From contig CAMIGT010000051.1 of the NCBI GenBank assembly GCA_946221975.1, positions 1-7,698 on the forward strand: a DNA stretch of 7,698 bases. Reading direction: 5' to 3'. The notes below the pieces were generated by a model. That model ran no database searches. It saw only the letters and a program-made list of their open reading frames with translations, and had not been told where the DNA came from. A program made the position numbers and the translations under genes. This DNA comes from an uncultured Blastococcus sp. (GTDB lineage Bacteria; Actinomycetota; Actinomycetes; Mycobacteriales; Antricoccaceae). Below, one piece after another: positions 6,193 through 7,698 of the stretch (the first letter of the stretch is position 1; every line of letters starts with the position of its first letter).

Positions 6193-7146
6193 TCCGGCCG
6201 CCCGGCGCAGGCAGCTCGCAGACAGCGCTGCGACGAGTACGACGATCGCCAGCCAGCCCGCCGCTGTCCACGCATCCGGCCGCAGCAGCGGCTGCCCACG
6301 CAGCGCCTGGACCGTGACCAGGGCGGTCACGCCTGCGTAGCCGAGCCCGGCGGTCATGACCAGCCGGGTGCGCGTGCGCTCGTCGACGAGGCGCCGCCAG
6401 CGGCGACTTGCCGCGGCGAGTGCGGCGGCCACCAGGGGCAGCAGCTGCAGGGCGTGGATTCCGACGAAGTGTCCGATCCGCAGGTCTCCGCCGCCGGTGC
6501 TCCAGCCGACGACCGGCAGTCCCGCGCCGCCGTCGGCGACACCCACCGAGTGCGCACCGGCCATCGTCGGTGCGGCGCCGGCATCCATCGCGGCCTCCTG
6601 CTCGGGGGTCGGCTGGGTCATCAGAAACGCGATCGCCATTCCGGCCAGTGAGATCAACGCGCCACAGCGGATCGCCATGCGCAGCGGAGCATCGATGTCG
6701 CCGAGCTTCCAGACCAGCAGGGTCAGGGCCGCGGTGGCGATCCACAACATGAGGATCGCACTTCCGGCAATCGCGAAGAGCGTGGTGTCGAGCGCGGTGG
6801 AGATGTTGAAGTGGCTGGCCCGACCTCGCACCGCCTGCACGGCGATCCAGACCATCTCTGCGATCGCGGTGCCGGAGAGTACGACGGCCAGTCCGCGTCC
6901 CGCGCGGGCGAACCGGTCCGGCACGTACTTCATCAGCCAGGCCCAGCTGAGGCAGAAGATCGCCAGCGAGATCGTGAACTTCAGCGGCTTGAGCCAGATC
7001 GGCTGGCCCAGCAGCTGTCGCTGGTCGACCGCCAGCAGGACCAGGCACAGCACAGTACCGGCGAGCATCGCCAGTCCGGTGACGGTCAGTGGCCGGTTCC
7101 AACCGCCGAGCGCGGTGCGGGTTCGAGTGAGCAGTGGTGCCGACAT
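6049..7146 (-). CDS. Unrecognised multi-pass membrane protein
   Basis: I do not recognise a named family. The product is 365 aa with about eight hydrophobic segments, near residues 21-40, 52-75, 85-106, 120-147, 157-177, 227-246, 260-281 and 293-312. Notable features are PIWLKPLKFTISLA leading into segment 2, a glycine-rich loop VVGWSTGGGD, and GHFVGIHALQ at the start of segment 6, with His226 and His231 as possible functional residues. I chose the ATG at 7146 because AGAGGAG (plus-strand bases 7153-7159) lies 6 bases upstream; a GTG at 7194 is the longer alternative. The last 47 residues (from Ser319) are charged, carry no membrane segment and are read antisense to the end of the permease gene, so they may be a poorly conserved tail or the result of a lost stop. 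The gene diverges from a MerR regulator across a shared operator-rich region, so it is the likely target of that regulator. Confidence 0.75.
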   Translation of the reverse strand: MSAPLLTRTRTALGGWNRPLTVTGLAMLAGTVLCLVLLAVDQRQLLGQPIWLKPLKFTISLAIFCLSWAWLMKYVPDRFARAGRGLAVVLSGTAIAEMVWIAVQAVRGRASHFNISTALDTTLFAIAGSAILMLWIATAALTLLVWKLGDIDAPLRMAIRCGALISLAGMAIAFLMTQPTPEQEAAMDAGAAPTMAGAHSVGVADGGAGLPVVGWSTGGGDLRIGHFVGIHALQLLPLVAAALAAASRRWRRLVDERTRTRLVMTAGLGYAGVTALVTVQALRGQPLLRPDAWTAAGWLAIVVLVAALSASCLRRAAGSDGDVGVLGLADRERAAQRDESDERDVETDRVGAELGVQVGRDDRRQ

Positions 7147-7152
7147 GGTGCG

Positions 7153-7159
7153 CTCCTCT
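7153..7159 (-). promoter_or_regulatory. Ribosome binding site of the membrane protein gene
   Basis: AGAGGAG on the minus strand lies 6 bases before the ATG at 7146. It favours this start over the GTG at 7194, which has no such site in front of it. Confidence 0.7.
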
Positions 7160-7173
7160 GGAGGTTTCGATTT

Positions 7174-7217
7174 ATAGACAGTGTTGCTATCCACTTACGG
7201 ATAGCATTACTCTCTAA
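7174..7217. promoter_or_regulatory. Pair of inverted 17-bp dyad elements (probable operators)
   Basis: Copy 1 is ATAGACAGTGTTGCTAT on the plus strand (7174-7190). Copy 2 is TTAGAGAGTAATGCTAT on the minus strand (7217 to 7201). They agree at 13 of 17 positions without gaps, and both are followed by CC. Each copy is itself a rough dyad, TAG-N9-CTA. Because they face each other, their inner ends make a perfect 8-bp inverted repeat, TGCTATCC/GGATAGCA (7185-7192 and 7199-7206), around a 6-base centre. Their centres are 27 bp apart. The region is AT-rich compared with the rest of the window. The position between the divergent membrane protein and MerR genes suggests binding sites for the MerR protein or another dimeric regulator. 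Which protein binds is inference. As RNA from the minus strand the inner repeat could also form a hairpin, but no U-run follows. Confidence 0.6.
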
Positions 7218-7231
7218 ACATGGAAAGTCAA
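7201..7231 (-). promoter_or_regulatory. Candidate promoter for the membrane protein gene
   Basis: On the minus strand, TTGACT (7231-7226) is a near-perfect -35 box. TGCTAT (7206-7201) is a fair -10 box after 19 bases. A 19-base spacer is longer than the usual 17 and is the hallmark of promoters activated by MerR proteins, which untwist the DNA between the boxes. Alternative -10 readings with 16-17 base spacers exist (TAATGC, AATGCT) but match no better. The -10 box lies inside copy 2 of the 17-bp element. The start of transcription would be near 7194. Confidence 0.45.
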
Positions 7232-7245
7232 GGTATCTGTTAGAG
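7212..7245. promoter_or_regulatory. CTCTAA/TTAGAG dyad in front of the MerR gene
   Basis: CTCTAA (7212-7217) and TTAGAG (7240-7245) are perfect 6-bp inverted arms, extended inward by ACA/TGT with a one-base offset. The centre, near 7228, is about 25 bases before the MerR start codon and close to the -35 box of the opposite promoter. A regulator bound here could affect both directions. The arms are short and far apart, so this may be coincidental or part of the neighbouring operator pair. Confidence 0.35.
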
Positions 7246-7254
7246 TGATTTCCG
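7238..7254 (+). promoter_or_regulatory. Candidate extended -10 promoter for a leaderless MerR transcript
   Basis: TGT-TAGAGT gives an extended -10 (TG one base upstream) plus a TANNNT box at 7241-7246. Exactly 7 bases separate it from GTG at 7254, the spacing expected when transcription begins at the start codon. No clear Shine-Dalgarno site precedes the GTG, and leaderless genes are common in actinobacteria. There is no good -35 box. Confidence 0.4.
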
Positions 7255-7698
7255 TGCGGATGGCAGAGCTCAGCCGGCAGTCCGGCGTACCCGTGGCGAC
7301 GGTGAAGTACTACCTGCGCGAGGGGCTGTTGCCGGCCGGGGAGCGCACGAGCGCCAACCAGGCGCAGTACGACGACGCGCACGTGCGGCGGCTGCGGCTG
7401 ATCAAGGCGCTGTCGGAGTACGGCGGCATCTCGATCGGCGGAATCCGCCACGTCATCGGCAAGATCGACGACGGTATGCCGCTGGGCGAGGTACTCGGGG
7501 CGGTCGAGTTCGAGCTGGCCGGCGGCGAGCGGGTGAGCGAGTCACCGTCGCAGCAGTGGGCCCGGTCGCTGGTCGAAGACACGGTCGCCGAGCAACGCTG
7601 GGACCTCGACCCGAACGGTGCGCAGTTTGCCCGCACGGTGGCCGTGCTGGCGGCCGCGCGGGACGCCGGTCACGGTGAGCTGCTGGAGAAGCTGCTGC
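7254..7698 (+). CDS. MerR-family transcriptional regulator, N-terminal part (3' end outside window)
   Basis: Predicted DNA-binding regulator; 148 residues are visible before the window ends with no stop. The N-terminus is a clear MerR winged helix-turn-helix: MAELSRQSGVPVATVKYYLR (residues 3-22), then EGLLPAGERTSANQAQYDDAHVRRLRLIKAL covering the wing and third helix, and SIGGIRHVIGKID leading into the dimerisation helix. No cysteine is seen in the visible part, so a metal-sensing role like that of classical MerR is not indicated. The effector region beyond residue 80 is not recognisable. The start is uncertain among GTG 7245, GTG 7254 and ATG 7260, all in frame; 7254 is preferred because a TAGAGT box sits 7 bases upstream. 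It is divergent from the membrane protein gene across a region with several dyads, the usual layout for a MerR regulator controlling itself and its neighbour. Confidence 0.9.
   Translation, partial: MRMAELSRQSGVPVATVKYYLREGLLPAGERTSANQAQYDDAHVRRLRLIKALSEYGGISIGGIRHVIGKIDDGMPLGEVLGAVEFELAGGERVSESPSQQWARSLVEDTVAEQRWDLDPNGAQFARTVAVLAAARDAGHGELLEKLL

Noticed and set aside
6193..6240. Search for a bidirectional terminator between the convergent genes.
   Set aside because: The genes overlap, and this stretch shows no stable hairpin with flanking T/A runs.
6356..7177. Plus-strand open frame of 273 codons opposite the membrane protein gene.
   Set aside because: The minus strand encodes regular hydrophobic segments with a good ribosome binding site. 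The plus frame gives a Ser/Arg/Ala-rich sequence without family features.
7310..7636. Minus-strand open frame of 108 codons opposite the MerR gene.
   Set aside because: It is antisense to an unmistakable MerR helix-turn-helix and has no motif of its own.

Overview
The window is GC-rich DNA with strong G/C preference at third codon positions. It starts inside the 3' end of a type VII (ESX) secretion ATPase gene. Together these point to an actinobacterium, most likely from a lineage that carries ESX loci. The species cannot be named from the sequence alone. Coding density is very high, and no stretch over about 110 bases lacks a gene. No tRNA, rRNA, CRISPR array, insertion sequence or phage gene was seen.

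Layout: (1) 1-1190, plus strand, is the C-terminal part of EccC, truncated by the window edge, and closes an ESX region. (2) After a 100-base gap, 1291-6192 is a tight five-gene plus-strand cluster that looks like one operon. It encodes a fungal/yeast-type (FCY1-like) cytosine deaminase with a TTG start, a CodB-type cytosine permease joined by an ATGA overlap, a single-domain universal stress protein, a TrpB2-type tryptophan synthase beta homologue, and an MHS-family major facilitator permease that starts 2 bases after the trpB2 stop. (3) 6049-7146, minus strand, encodes an unrecognised protein with about eight membrane segments. Its 3' end overlaps the permease gene antisense by 144 bases. 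(4) 7254-7698, plus strand, is the N-terminal part of a MerR-family regulator running off the window. It is divergent from the membrane protein gene.

The first two operon genes make a coherent module: import cytosine, then deaminate it to uracil and ammonia. What the universal stress protein, the orphan TrpB2 and the second permease add is not known. The co-transcribed set is the best candidate here for an undescribed pathway, and one speculative idea (PLP-dependent beta-substitution using a pyrimidine or other nucleophile) is given below. The second item of interest is the 107-base divergent region 7147-7253. It holds two inverted copies of a 17-bp dyad element (13 of 17 positions identical), plus another dyad and candidate promoters, and looks like the operator region of the MerR regulator.
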